Source: Pseudomonas entomophila (lineage in GTDB: Bacteria > Pseudomonadota > Gammaproteobacteria > Pseudomonadales > Pseudomonadaceae). Taken from it: a stretch of 64,000 nucleotides of DNA. This document shows, in pieces, positions 17,440-26,147 of this stretch (the first letter of the stretch is position 1; the number at the start of each line of letters is the position of its first letter). The translations under genes were made by a program, and so were the position numbers. The notes beneath the pieces are model-generated. The model ran no database searches. It had not been told where the DNA came from and saw nothing but the letters and a program-made list of their open reading frames with translations. The stretch lies in the NCBI RefSeq assembly GCF_029478665.1, contig NZ_JARPQB010000004.1, positions 210,564-274,563 of the forward strand. The letters run 5' to 3'.

Positions 17440-18039
17440 TCAGTCCTGCCCATGGTTACGCTGGAAAGTCTCGGCCCCCATGGCTTCGATCTGCCCCTCG
17501 ATCAACGCCTCGAACGGCTGGAGCAAGGCCTCGAACGACACAGGCGACTCCAGCACATTCAACGCCTGCTCCACCGCCTCCAGCGTCGACAGGGCGCCCG
17601 GTTCCGGCGCCTTGCGCAGCCGGTAGCGCGATGGCGGAACATCGCCCAATATCACCCGTGGCAGCGCCTCGAGCAGCGGGTTCAGGTACAGCATCTTGCG
17701 CGCCTTGCGCCAGGTGCCATCGGGGACGATCAAGAGCAGCGGCAAGTTGTCATCGTGTCCATAAGCCTGCAGGACTTCGGCCCCCTCTCCAGGGAACAGT
17801 AGCGCCGGCCGGTAACCCGGCGTAGCCAGCAGATCCTGCAGGTCGTCGAACACCTCACCGATCCGCAGTTCGGCGTTGACCAGACCAAGGGCCGCCAGCC
17901 GCGCGGTATTCAGGGCGTGCGAGGTTTCACTGGGGTGCTGAAGCACGACCACCCGGGTGCGGCTGTCGAGGTGCGGGATCAGTGGGCAAAGGCAATGGGC
18001 GAGCGGGCGCTGGCAGCGGCCGCAGCGAGGTCTGGACAT
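17440..18039 (-). CDS. DTW-domain tRNA-uridine aminocarboxypropyltransferase
   Basis: A 199-residue DTW-domain protein. It opens with a zinc-knuckle-like cysteine cluster (C6, C9, C16, C18 in 'RPRCGRCQRPLAHCLCPLI'), carries 'LQHPSETSHALNTARLA' and the family motif 'PDGTWRKARKM' (DxTW). Characterised members (TapT/YfiP type) transfer the 3-amino-3-carboxypropyl group from S-adenosylmethionine to tRNA uridine, giving acp3U. Exact target tRNA is not visible here. It stands alone between two REP loci. Confidence 0.88.
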   Translation of the reverse strand: MSRPRCGRCQRPLAHCLCPLIPHLDSRTRVVVLQHPSETSHALNTARLAALGLVNAELRIGEVFDDLQDLLATPGYRPALLFPGEGAEVLQAYGHDDNLPLLLIVPDGTWRKARKMLYLNPLLEALPRVILGDVPPSRYRLRKAPEPGALSTLEAVEQALNVLESPVSFEALLQPFEALIEGQIEAMGAETFQRNHGQD

Positions 18040-18114
18040 GGAGGGCTCCTTCGGGCGCGTAGTTTGCCACAGGGTTGCGGTGAAGCTGCAATCCTGGGGC
18101 TGCGGCGCAGCCCA

Positions 18115-18158
18115 TCGCCGGCAAGCCGGCTCCTCGGTAGGAGCCGGCTTGCCGGCGA
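18115..18158. repeat. REP pair (tight hairpin)
   Basis: TCGCCGGCAAGCCGGCTCCT and AGGAGCCGGCTTGCCGGCGA form a perfect 20-bp stem with a 4-nt loop. It lies between the aer-like and DTW genes, which run in the same direction. Confidence 0.9.
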
Positions 18159-18165
18159 ACAGGCC

Positions 18166-19731
18166 TCAACGATTGAACCGCTCCGCCAGGCTGTGCAGGT
18201 ACTCCGCCATGCGCTCCAGGTCCTGGCTGATCTCGGCGCCCTGCTTGGCCTGCCCGGCACTCTCATCACACAGGTGGGCGATGCGCACGATCTGCTGGTT
18301 GATATCCTCGGCCACATGACTTTGCTGCTCGGACGCCGTGGCCATCTGCTGGCTCATGCCGGTGATGCGGCTGACCGCCTGGGCAATGCCGGCCAGCGCC
18401 TCCTGCACGGCCTCGACACTGTGCACGCTGTCCTGGGAGATCTGCTGGCCACGGCTGGCGCTGGCCACCGCGCGGTCGGCACCGCTGCGCAGGCTGGCGA
18501 TGATGTGATGGATCTCCTCGGTCGAGGTACGAGTGCGCTGAGCCAGCGAGCGGACCTCATCGGCGACCACCGCGAAGCCCCGGCCCTGCTCACCGGCCCG
18601 CGCCGCCTCGATGGCGGCATTGAGCGCCAGCAGGTTGGTCTGCTCGGCAATCGAGGTGATGACATCCACCACGCCGCCGATCGACTGGGTCTGCTCGGCC
18701 AGCGCATTGACCGCCTGGCCGATATCGCCGACCGCCTCGCGCATGCTGCCCATCGCCCGCAGGCTCTGCTCGGCCAGCTCGCTACCGTGCTGGGCGAGGT
18801 GGTCGGCGTCGCTGGCGGCATGGGCCGTGCTCTGCACGTTGTGGGTGACCTGCTGGATGGTCGCGGCCATCTGCGCGATGGCCGTGGCCGACTGGTCGGT
18901 CTCGCTGCGCTGGCGGTCGAGCATCTGCGCCTGGGCGCCGGACAGGTCCGAGGACTGCGCGGCCCGCGACTTGACCCCGACGCCGGCGTCCACCAGGCGG
19001 GTCAGCGCGGTCTGCAGGCGCGCCTCTTCGCTGATGATGGCCAGGTCGAGTTGGCCCTGAAGGCCGGGGTTGTCGCTGTAGGTCAGGGCCACCAGCGGGC
19101 TGGTAAACGCCTTGGGGTGCTCTTCGAGCGTGCGGCGGATGGCCTGGTTCTGCCGGTGCTCGACCTGGTACCAGGCCGCCAGCAGGCTGGCCATCAGCAC
19201 CCCCAGCGCCGCATACGCGGGCAGCCAGAGATAGGCGGCGGCCGACAGCAGGCCAGCGACGATCAGCGGCCAACCGTGCCCGACGCCATGGCCCAGTCGG
19301 GCCGCCAGAGGCACCGGAGACCGCCCGGCGCGCAAGCGCGCATAAAGATTCTCGGCGCGACGGATCTGCTCACGGGTCGGCACCGAGCGCACCGACTCGT
19401 AGCCACTGATGCGGCCATTCTCGTAGATCGCCGTGACATAGGCGCTGACCCAATAGTAATCGCCGTTCTTGGCGCGGTTCTTGACCACGCCCATCCAGGG
19501 TTTGCCTTGCTTGATGGTGTCCCACATATGCCCGAAGACCGCCGGCGGCATGTCGGGATGACGCACCAGGTTGTGTGGCTGCCCCACCAGTTCGTCGTAG
19601 GTGAAACCGCTGATGGCCACGAATGCGTCGTTGCAGTAGGTGATACGGCTGTTCAGGTCGGTGGTGGAAATCAGCCGCTGGTGTTGGGGGAAGGTTCTTT
19701 CGTGCTCAGTGACGGGCAAATTCATGCGCAT
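18166..19731 (-). CDS. aer: Aer-type aerotaxis receptor (PAS plus methyl-accepting domain)
   Basis: A 521-residue energy/redox taxis transducer. PAS domain at about 20-120, close to E. coli Aer: '[17 protein letters not shown]', '[13 protein letters not shown]', '[11 protein letters not shown]'; in Aer this domain binds FAD and senses redox state. A hydrophobic hairpin at about 165-205 anchors it in the inner membrane with no periplasmic domain. The cytoplasmic signalling tip is '[20 protein letters not shown]' near residue 370. The ATG at 19731 has AAGGGA 9 nt upstream; a second ATG two codons later is possible. P. putida has several Aer paralogues and this one's particular role is not deducible. 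Confidence 0.92.
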   Translation of the reverse strand: MRMNLPVTEHERTFPQHQRLISTTDLNSRITYCNDAFVAISGFTYDELVGQPHNLVRHPDMPPAVFGHMWDTIKQGKPWMGVVKNRAKNGDYYWVSAYVTAIYENGRISGYESVRSVPTREQIRRAENLYARLRAGRSPVPLAARLGHGVGHGWPLIVAGLLSAAAYLWLPAYAALGVLMASLLAAWYQVEHRQNQAIRRTLEEHPKAFTSPLVALTYSDNPGLQGQLDLAIISEEARLQTALTRLVDAGVGVKSRAAQSSDLSGAQAQMLDRQRSETDQSATAIAQMAATIQQVTHNVQSTAHAASDADHLAQHGSELAEQSLRAMGSMREAVGDIGQAVNALAEQTQSIGGVVDVITSIAEQTNLLALNAAIEAARAGEQGRGFAVVADEVRSLAQRTRTSTEEIHHIIASLRSGADRAVASASRGQQISQDSVHSVEAVQEALAGIAQAVSRITGMSQQMATASEQQSHVAEDINQQIVRIAHLCDESAGQAKQGAEISQDLERMAEYLHSLAERFNR

Positions 19732-19871
19732 CGTTGGCGGTCCCTTGCTTATCCAGATGAGTGGGAAATTCATCAAAGCAAGTAGATGTTTAGCAGAAGG
19801 CCATCACGTCAGCGGTCAAGTTTTGTAGGAAATTTACTCGACCTGACGGAATGTGTTGGAAGCGACCTGGC

Positions 19872-20765
19872 TCAGCCCACGTTGAGCTGGCTCTTGAGCA
19901 AGTCGCGGAACGTCTGGATCAGGGGTTCCCGGCTCCGTCCACGACGAATGATCAGGGAGAACGGCGCCTGGTAGCCAAAGGTGGCCGGCGACAACACGCG
20001 CAGGTCGCCCTTGTCGACCCAGGCCTGGGCATAGTGCTCGGGCAGGTAACCGATGTAGGCGCCGGAGAGAATCAGAATCAGCTGCGCCTCCATGCTCTCC
20101 ACCGTCGCCGCGCTGTGCTTGAAGCCATGCCGGGCCAGTTCGGCCTGGCTCCAGTAGCCGCGCCCGACCATGCGTTGCTGGGTGATCACCGGCTCGGGAA
20201 TGCGCCGCTCGGCGAACAGCGGGTGGCGGCTGCTGCAGTACAGCCAGTGCTGCTCGCGGTACAGCGGCTGGTAGACCAAGCCGCTCATGCGCGAGGAAAA
20301 AGCGCCGATGGCCAGGTCCAGGCGATTGTCCTGCACGCCCAGTTGCAACTCGTAGGGGCTGGAGACCGACAGGTGCAGGTGCACGGCCGGATGCTCCTGG
20401 CTGTAGGCGCCAATGGCTTCGGCCAATGGCAGGGCGCGGTCGCCGACGGTGGAGTCGATCACCCCCAGATTGAGGGTGCCGCGCAGCTCGCCCTTGAGCG
20501 CCGCCGCGTACTGCTCGAAGCCGTCCAGCTCACCCAGCACGCGCAGCGTTTCCTGATGGAACAGCTCGCCCTTGCTGGTCAGGCTGAAGCCGCCCCGGCC
20601 GCGATGGCAGAGCACGATGCCCAACGCGCTTTCGAGCTGGCTCATGTAGGTACTGATGGCCGAGGTCGACAGGTTGAGGTCACGCTGGGCATTGGCGAAC
20701 CCCTGGTGGCGCACCACGCTGGCGAAGATGCGCAACAGTTTCAGGTCGGGCAGCGATGAGGCCAT
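19872..20765 (-). CDS. LysR-type regulator divergent from gbuA (GbuR-like)
   Basis: A 297-residue LysR regulator with an N-terminal winged helix ('FASVVRHQGFANAQRDLNLSTSAIS') and periplasmic-binding-like effector domain from about residue 90. It is divergent from the guanidinobutyrase gene over 226 bp, the arrangement of gbuR/gbuA in P. aeruginosa, so activation of gbuA by 4-guanidinobutyrate is the likely role. The effector is inferred from context only. Confidence 0.85.
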   Translation of the reverse strand: MASSLPDLKLLRIFASVVRHQGFANAQRDLNLSTSAISTYMSQLESALGIVLCHRGRGGFSLTSKGELFHQETLRVLGELDGFEQYAAALKGELRGTLNLGVIDSTVGDRALPLAEAIGAYSQEHPAVHLHLSVSSPYELQLGVQDNRLDLAIGAFSSRMSGLVYQPLYREQHWLYCSSRHPLFAERRIPEPVITQQRMVGRGYWSQAELARHGFKHSAATVESMEAQLILILSGAYIGYLPEHYAQAWVDKGDLRVLSPATFGYQAPFSLIIRRGRSREPLIQTFRDLLKSQLNVG

Positions 20766-20991
20766 GGAGCAACGGGTCCGCGAGCTGGAAATGGCCAGAG
20801 TCTAACTCGACTTTGCGCCGATAGTTCAGAAATTCCTGAAGTAAGTTTTTGTCGGTAGCGATTCTTCCCGGGCACTACCTTGCGCAGACTGCGGCGAAAT
20901 GTCCCTGTCCGCCGAGATGACCCGATCATCCAGGCGCGCGGCGGCACAGGTTCGAACAAACAGAACAATCGACCGACTGATGAGGCCCACC

Positions 20992-21942
20992 GTGGACAAG
21001 ATTCTCCACCAACCACTGGGCGGCAATGAAATGCCGCGTTTCGGCGGCATCGCCACCATGCTTCGCCTTCCCCACCTGCAAAGCGCCGAAGGCCTGGACG
21101 CCGCCTTCATCGGCGTGCCATTGGACATTGGTACCTCGCTGCGCTCGGGCACCCGCTTCGGCCCGCGGCAGATCCGCGCCGAGTCGGTGATGATCCGCCC
21201 GTACAACATGGCCACCGGCGCCGCCCCGTTCGATTCGCTGTCGGTGGCCGACATCGGTGACGTGGCGATCAACACCTTCAACCTGCTCGACGCCGTGCGC
21301 ATCATCGAAGAAGCCTACGACGAGATCGTCGAGCACAACGTCATCCCGATGACCCTGGGTGGCGACCACACCATCACCCTGCCGATCCTGCGCGCCCTGC
21401 ACAAGAAGCACGGCAAGATCGGCCTGGTGCACATCGATGCCCACGCCGACGTCAACGACCACATGTTCGGCGAGAAGATCGCCCACGGCACCACCTTCCG
21501 CCGCGCGGTGGAGGAAGGCCTGCTCGATTGCGACCGCGTGGTGCAGATTGGCCTGCGCGCCCAGGGCTACACCGCCGACGACTTCAACTGGAGCCGCCGC
21601 CAGGGCTTCCGCGTGGTGCAGGCCGAAGAGTGCTGGCACAAGTCGCTGGAGCCGCTGATGGCCGAAGTGCGTGAAAAGGTCGGTGGCGGCCCGGTGTACC
21701 TGTCGTTCGACATCGACGGCATCGACCCAGCCTGGGCGCCTGGCACCGGCACCCCGGAGATCGGCGGCTTGACCACCATCCAGGCGATGGAGATCATCCG
21801 CGGTTGCCATGGCCTGGACCTGATCGGCTGTGACCTGGTCGAAGTCTCCCCACCCTACGACACCACCGGCAACACCTCGCTGCTGGGCGCCAACCTGTTG
21901 TTCGAAATGCTCTGCGTGCTGCCGGGCGTGGTGCGCCGCTAA
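20992..21942 (+). CDS. gbuA: Guanidinobutyrase (agmatinase/ureohydrolase family)
   Basis: A 316-residue binuclear manganese ureohydrolase. Metal-binding motifs are complete: 'GGDHT', 'DAHADVND' and 'DIDGIDPAWAPGTGTPE'. The sequence is strongly reminiscent of P. aeruginosa GbuA, which hydrolyses 4-guanidinobutyrate to 4-aminobutyrate and urea in the arginine/agmatine catabolic network. The GTG at 20992 is preferred: GAGG lies 6 nt upstream and it gives 'MDKILHQPLGGNEMPRFGG', close to the family start; the ATG at 20980 and longer frames lack a ribosome binding site. LysR divergent on one side, symporter downstream. Agmatinase activity remains a possible alternative. Confidence 0.85.
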   Translation: MDKILHQPLGGNEMPRFGGIATMLRLPHLQSAEGLDAAFIGVPLDIGTSLRSGTRFGPRQIRAESVMIRPYNMATGAAPFDSLSVADIGDVAINTFNLLDAVRIIEEAYDEIVEHNVIPMTLGGDHTITLPILRALHKKHGKIGLVHIDAHADVNDHMFGEKIAHGTTFRRAVEEGLLDCDRVVQIGLRAQGYTADDFNWSRRQGFRVVQAEECWHKSLEPLMAEVREKVGGGPVYLSFDIDGIDPAWAPGTGTPEIGGLTTIQAMEIIRGCHGLDLIGCDLVEVSPPYDTTGNTSLLGANLLFEMLCVLPGVVRR

Positions 21943-21957
21943 GGCGGGCCGCGCCCT

Positions 21958-22044
21958 TGTAGGAGCGGCTTCAGCCGCGATCACCCGCAAAGTGGGTGCC
22001 ACACACCGCGGTGCCTGCTTCGCGGCTGAAGCCGCTCCTACAGG
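21958..22044. repeat. REP pair (inverted)
   Basis: TGTAGGAGCGGCTTCAGCCG and its complement between gbuA and the same-direction symporter gene; same subtype as the pair at 17332-17420. Confidence 0.9.
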
Positions 22045-22192
22045 TTAGTGATAGGCACCCTAGAAGTTTGACCCCGGCAGGAGCCATTCGGGAGGGCCAT
22101 AGAGGCCCGCCAACACACGACAGGACCGCCGGGCGCCTTGCAACGTCCGGACGGCCGATCTCGCCATAATAAAGATAATCGGGAGACCCCCA

Positions 22193-23572
22193 ATGGCCTT
22201 GGACATCATCGTTGTACTGATCTATGCCGTCGGCATGCTCGGGCTTGGCTGGTACGGCATGCGGCGGGCGAAGACCCATGAAGACTACCTGGTGGCCGGG
22301 CGCAACCTCGGCCCGACCCTGTACATGGGCACCATGGCCACCACCGTGCTCGGCGGCGCCTCCACGGTGGGTACCGTGCGCCTGGGCTACGTCCACGGCA
22401 TCTCCGGCTTCTGGCTGTGCGCCGCGCTGGGCCTGGGGATCATCGCCCTCAACCTGTTCCTCGCCAAACCCCTGCTGCGCCTGAAGATCTTCACCGTGAC
22501 GCAAGTGCTGGAGCGCCGCTACAACCCCATGGCGCGCCAGGCCAGCGCGGCGATCATGCTCGCCTACGCACTGATGATCGGCGTCACCTCGACCCTGGCC
22601 ATGGGTACCGTGCTGCAGGTGCTGCTCGATGTGCCGTTCTGGATGGCGCTGCTGTTCGGCGGCGGCGTGGTGGTGGTGTACTCGACCATCGGTGGCATGT
22701 GGTCGCTGACCCTGACCGACATCGTCCAGTTCATCATCAAGACCGTGGGCCTGATGTTCATCCTGCTGCCGGTGTGCCTGTACAAGGCCGGTGGCTGGGA
22801 CACCCTGGTGGCCAAGCTGCCGGCGGCCAGCTTCAGCTGGACCACCATCGGCTGGGACACCATCATCACCTACTTCCTGATCTACTTCTTCGGCATCCTG
22901 ATCGGCCAGGATATCTGGCAGCGGGTGTTCACCGCCCGTGACGAGAAGGTCTGCCAGCGCGCCGGCACCACCGCCGGGATCTACTGCGTACTGTACGGCC
23001 TGGCCTGCGCCATGATCGGCATGGCCGCCCATGTGCTGATGCCGGACCTGGCCAACCCGAACAACGCCTTCGCCGAGATGATCAAGGGCCAGTTGCCTGA
23101 AGGCATCCGTGGCCTGCTGATGGCCGCCGCCCTGGCCGCGATGATGTCCACCGCCAGCGCCGGCCTGCTGGCCGCCTCGACCACCCTGACCGAAGACCTG
23201 CTGCCCAAGCTGCGCGGCGGCAAGCAATCGAGCCTGGGCATCAACCGCCTGTTCACCCTGCTCACCGGCCTGGTGGTGCTGGGTATTGCCCTGGCGGTGA
23301 ACGATGTGATCAGCGCCCTGACCCTGGCCTACAACCTGTTGGTCGGCGGCATGTTGATCCCGCTGATGGGGGCGATCTTCTGGAAGCGCGCCACCACCGC
23401 CGGCGCCATCGCCAGCATGTCGCTGGGCTTCGCCACCGCGCTGTTGTTCATGTTCAAGGATGGCCTGGACGCCAACTCGCCGATCTACTACAGCCTGGTC
23501 GTCGGCCTGGTGAGCTTCGTGGTGGTCAGCCTGGCCTCGCGCAAGCCGGTGACGGCAGTCAATCTCGCCTGA
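22193..23572 (+). CDS. Sodium:solute symporter family transporter
   Basis: A 459-residue SSS-family permease with about 12-13 membrane segments. The family core is visible: 'EDYLVAGRNLGPTLYMGTMATTVLGGASTVG' region near 30-60, 'RYNPMARQASAAIML', and 'LMAAALAAMMSTASAGLLAASTTLTEDL' near 315 where the sodium site lies. GGGAG precedes the ATG. Adjacent to gbuA in the same direction, as in P. aeruginosa, so uptake of guanidinobutyrate or a related guanidino compound is a reasonable inference, not shown. Confidence 0.88.
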   Translation: MALDIIVVLIYAVGMLGLGWYGMRRAKTHEDYLVAGRNLGPTLYMGTMATTVLGGASTVGTVRLGYVHGISGFWLCAALGLGIIALNLFLAKPLLRLKIFTVTQVLERRYNPMARQASAAIMLAYALMIGVTSTLAMGTVLQVLLDVPFWMALLFGGGVVVVYSTIGGMWSLTLTDIVQFIIKTVGLMFILLPVCLYKAGGWDTLVAKLPAASFSWTTIGWDTIITYFLIYFFGILIGQDIWQRVFTARDEKVCQRAGTTAGIYCVLYGLACAMIGMAAHVLMPDLANPNNAFAEMIKGQLPEGIRGLLMAAALAAMMSTASAGLLAASTTLTEDLLPKLRGGKQSSLGINRLFTLLTGLVVLGIALAVNDVISALTLAYNLLVGGMLIPLMGAIFWKRATTAGAIASMSLGFATALLFMFKDGLDANSPIYYSLVVGLVSFVVVSLASRKPVTAVNLA

Positions 23573-23606
23573 CATGTTCGCCGGCTTGCCGGCGAAGCAG
23601 AAACGC

Positions 23607-23643
23607 AAAAGGCCGCCGCATCGTGCAGATGCGGCGGCCTTTT
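23607..23643. terminator. Bidirectional rho-independent terminator
   Basis: AAAAGGCCGCCGCATC and its exact complement form a 16-bp stem with a 5-nt loop, bounded by A4 on one side and T4 on the other. It can end both the symporter transcript (+) and the PA1414-like transcript (-). Confidence 0.9.
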
Positions 23644-23651
23644 GCCTGGTT

Positions 23652-23780
23652 TCAGCGGCGACGCGGCTGGCGCTTGCGCTGTTCTTCGTCGGTTGGAATC
23701 GGCACCGGCTGCAGCGGTGGCGGGAGCAAGCCCAGGGCGACGGCGAGGTCGTGGAGCCAGTTGTACATGCGTTGGTTCAT
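23652..23780 (-). CDS. Small PA1414-like protein, 42 residues
   Basis: A short gene read directly from the sequence: it starts 'MNQRMYNWLHDLAVALGLLP', continues with a proline-rich 'PPPLQPVPIPTDEEQ' stretch and ends in a basic tail 'RKRQPRRR'. A strong AAGGGGG ribosome binding site lies just upstream of the ATG and the bidirectional terminator follows 9 bp after the stop. It looks like the conserved Pseudomonas 'PA1414 family', and in P. aeruginosa PA1414 also lies close to the gbuA/symporter region. There the locus is strongly induced at low oxygen and yields the small RNA SicX (from memory). An Anr-type box 115 bp upstream of this ATG supports the match. Whether the peptide or the RNA matters is unknown. 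Confidence 0.7.
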   Translation of the reverse strand: MNQRMYNWLHDLAVALGLLPPPLQPVPIPTDEEQRKRQPRRR

Positions 23781-23894
23781 AATGCCCCCTTGACGGGTCA
23801 GCCTCACGGTCAATCGATTCTGCGATGCTTCATACAGATCATAGACCTATGTCCTGTACTGCGCATGCCTACGCTCTTACAGATATGGGCGATT

Positions 23895-23908
23895 TTGACC
23901 CGAATCAA
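23895..23908 (-). promoter_or_regulatory. Anr/Dnr-type box upstream of the PA1414-like gene
   Basis: TTGAC-CCGA-ATCAA (plus-strand reading) matches the Anr/FNR consensus TTGAT-N4-ATCAA at 9 of 10 defined positions. It overlaps the stop codon of the LysR gene at 23905. Read on the minus strand, a weak -10-like TAGGCAT lies about 31-37 nt after the box centre, compatible with class II activation and a start near 23860. Confidence 0.6.
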
Positions 23909-24798
23909 GCGGAGGCCGCAGCATCCGACGGCCGGTCAATCGTTTCGCTTTGTTGCAAATCGATCCACGCCTGCAGATTTGCACCGCGCATGCCCTGGCG
24001 CCACATCAACCAGGTCACGGCGTGATCGAAGGGTGCCTGCAACCGATGCGCGCGCACCCGGTCACGCCCGGGCAGGCTGTCGAGCATCGATTGCGCCATC
24101 AGCGCCACGCCCGCACCCGCGATAACACACGCCAGCATGCTCTGGTACGACTCGATTTCCATCACCCGGCCCATGGGCGTGTGAGCATGGGCGTACCAGG
24201 CTTCCAGGCGCATGCGGTACGAGCAGCCCTGGCGGAAGGTGAACACCGCCTTGCCGGCCACATCCTTGGCGCTGTGCACCGCTGGGTGCTCGGGGCTGGT
24301 GATCAGCACCAGCGTCTCATCGCACAGCGGTATGCCATCCAGGCCCGCCAGGTTGAGCGGCCCGTCCACCAACGCCGCGTCCATCCGGTGGCTCAGCACG
24401 CCCTCCAGCAGTTCGCCGCTGGGCGCCGCCTGGACTTGCAGGTTCACCTGCGGATACGCCTGGTGGTAGCGCGCCAGCAGCGCTGGCAGGTGGATAGCCG
24501 CCGTGCTGTACATGGTGCCGAGCACAAAGTCACCCGCCGGTTGACCCCCTTGCACTGCCGCCATCGCCTCATCGCGCAGGTTGGCCAGGCGGTTGGCGTA
24601 GTCCAGCAGCACCTTGCCGGCCGGCGACAACTGCAGGCGCTGGCGTTCACGCAGGAACAACTCCACCCCCAGTTGCTCTTCGAGCTGGCGCAGGCGCGTG
24701 GACAGGTTCGACGGCACCCGGTGCAGCCGCTCGGCGGCGCGGGTGACCGAGCCCTCCTCGGCCACGGCCTGGAAGATGCGCAGTTGACTGAACTCCAT
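23905..24798 (-). CDS. LysR-type transcriptional regulator
   Basis: A 297-residue LysR regulator. N-terminal winged helix 'FQAVAEEGSVTRAAERLHRVPSNLSTRLRQ'-type, effector domain from about residue 90 with 'MYSTAAIHLPALLARYH'. The ATG at 24798 ('MEFSQLRIFQ') has GGAGAA upstream; an in-frame TTG four codons earlier is part of that ribosome binding site. It is divergent from the YbfB-type MFS gene across about 105 bp that are AT-rich near 24820-24855, so it probably controls that transporter. Confidence 0.87.
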   Translation of the reverse strand: MEFSQLRIFQAVAEEGSVTRAAERLHRVPSNLSTRLRQLEEQLGVELFLRERQRLQLSPAGKVLLDYANRLANLRDEAMAAVQGGQPAGDFVLGTMYSTAAIHLPALLARYHQAYPQVNLQVQAAPSGELLEGVLSHRMDAALVDGPLNLAGLDGIPLCDETLVLITSPEHPAVHSAKDVAGKAVFTFRQGCSYRMRLEAWYAHAHTPMGRVMEIESYQSMLACVIAGAGVALMAQSMLDSLPGRDRVRAHRLQAPFDHAVTWLMWRQGMRGANLQAWIDLQQSETIDRPSDAAASA

Positions 24799-24904
24799 GA
24801 TCTTCTCCAAAACAGAACAACTTGATCATCATTATTCAATTTTATTGAAAGTCAATGCGCCCTACCCTGCCACCCATCGCATCCCTTCGTGCAGGAGACT
24901 TTCC

Positions 24905-26068
24905 ATGTCACCCCTCGTGCAACTGCTGGCCAGCGCCGTGGCGCTGATGATGGCCATGGGCATCGGCCGCTTCGCCCTCACTCCGCAACTGCCCCGGCTG
25001 ATCGCCGAGGGCCAGTTCGACCTGACGGCCGGTGGCCTGATCGCCGCGGCCAACTACCTCGGCTACTTCCTCGGCGCGGTGGACGCCATGTTCGCCCGCC
25101 AGCCCGCCCAGGTGCGCCTGCGCCTGCATGGAGGCCTGTGGCTGTGCGTGCTGCTGACCCTGGCCTCGTGGGCCGCCGACGGTTTCTGGAGCCACCTGCT
25201 GCTGCGCTTCGGCACTGGCGTGGCCAGCGCCTGGGTGCTGGTGATGATCGCCAGCCTCAGCCAGCAACTGGCCAGCGCCCATGGCCGGCTGCGCCTCGGC
25301 GCGCTGGTGTTCGCCGGGCCCGGCGTCGGCATCGCGGTGACGGGCGTGCTGGCCCTGGGCGCGCACCTGCTGGGGCTGGATTCGGCGGCCCTATGGCTGG
25401 TCTATGGCGTCGCCGCGCTGGTCATGCTGCTGGCGGTGCTGCCGTGGCTGCCACGGGCGCTGGAACCCGCCGCCACACCCGCGGCCGGCAATGAACAAGG
25501 CCGCGGCACCGGTATCGGACGCTTGGGCCTGGTCTATGCGCTCTACGGGATTGGCTACATCCTGCCGGCCACCTTCCTGTCGCAGATGGCCAGCCAGCAG
25601 TTCCTCGGACAGTGGCAAGCCGACCTGTTCTGGCCCGCGTTCGGATTGGCATCAGCGCTCGGCGTGGCCATCGTCAGCCTGCGCCGCCCGGGGCGGACCT
25701 CTGCCTGGCTGACTACCACCCTGTGGCTGCAAGGGCTGGGCGTACTGGCCTGCCTGCTCGGTGGCGGTATCGGCCTGGCATTGGGCGTGCTGCTGTGCGG
25801 CGGGCCATTCCTGGCCTGCATGCAACTGGTGATGCAGCGCTCACGGGAGCTGGCACCCCATGCCACGCAGCGCAATGCCGGGCTGTTGACCGCGTGCTTT
25901 GCCCTTGGGCAGTTGAGCGGGCCGTTGCTGGCGGCGTTGAGCAGCCATTTCAGTGGGAGCTTGCAACCAGCGCTGGTATTGGCGGCTGTGGGGTTGGGGC
26001 TGGCCGGCGTGTTGGTGGAGGGTGTGCGGCGTCCAGCTTCCTGCGGCAATCTGGGACAGGTGGGTTGA
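24905..26068 (+). CDS. YbfB/YjiJ-family MFS transporter
   Basis: A 387-residue permease with about 12 membrane segments. The first helix carries the family's 'MAMGIGRFALTPQLP' motif, followed by 'ANYLGYFLGA' in helix 2, both typical of the YbfB/YjiJ group of the major facilitator superfamily. The ATG at 24905 has AGGAG about 9 nt upstream; longer in-frame starts run into the divergent promoter. Substrate unknown. LysR partner is divergent. Confidence 0.88.
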   Translation: MSPLVQLLASAVALMMAMGIGRFALTPQLPRLIAEGQFDLTAGGLIAAANYLGYFLGAVDAMFARQPAQVRLRLHGGLWLCVLLTLASWAADGFWSHLLLRFGTGVASAWVLVMIASLSQQLASAHGRLRLGALVFAGPGVGIAVTGVLALGAHLLGLDSAALWLVYGVAALVMLLAVLPWLPRALEPAATPAAGNEQGRGTGIGRLGLVYALYGIGYILPATFLSQMASQQFLGQWQADLFWPAFGLASALGVAIVSLRRPGRTSAWLTTTLWLQGLGVLACLLGGGIGLALGVLLCGGPFLACMQLVMQRSRELAPHATQRNAGLLTACFALGQLSGPLLAALSSHFSGSLQPALVLAAVGLGLAGVLVEGVRRPASCGNLGQVG

Positions 26069-26081
26069 ATGAATTGGCGCA

Positions 26082-26136
26082 TTCGCCGGCAAGCCGGCTC
26101 CTACACAAGTCCCGTAGGAGCCGGCTTGCCGGCGAA
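26082..26136. repeat. REP pair (inverted)
   Basis: TTCGCCGGCAAGCCGGCTCC and its complement between the convergent MFS and DMT genes. Confidence 0.9.
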
Positions 26137-26147
26137 CCGCCCGCCCC

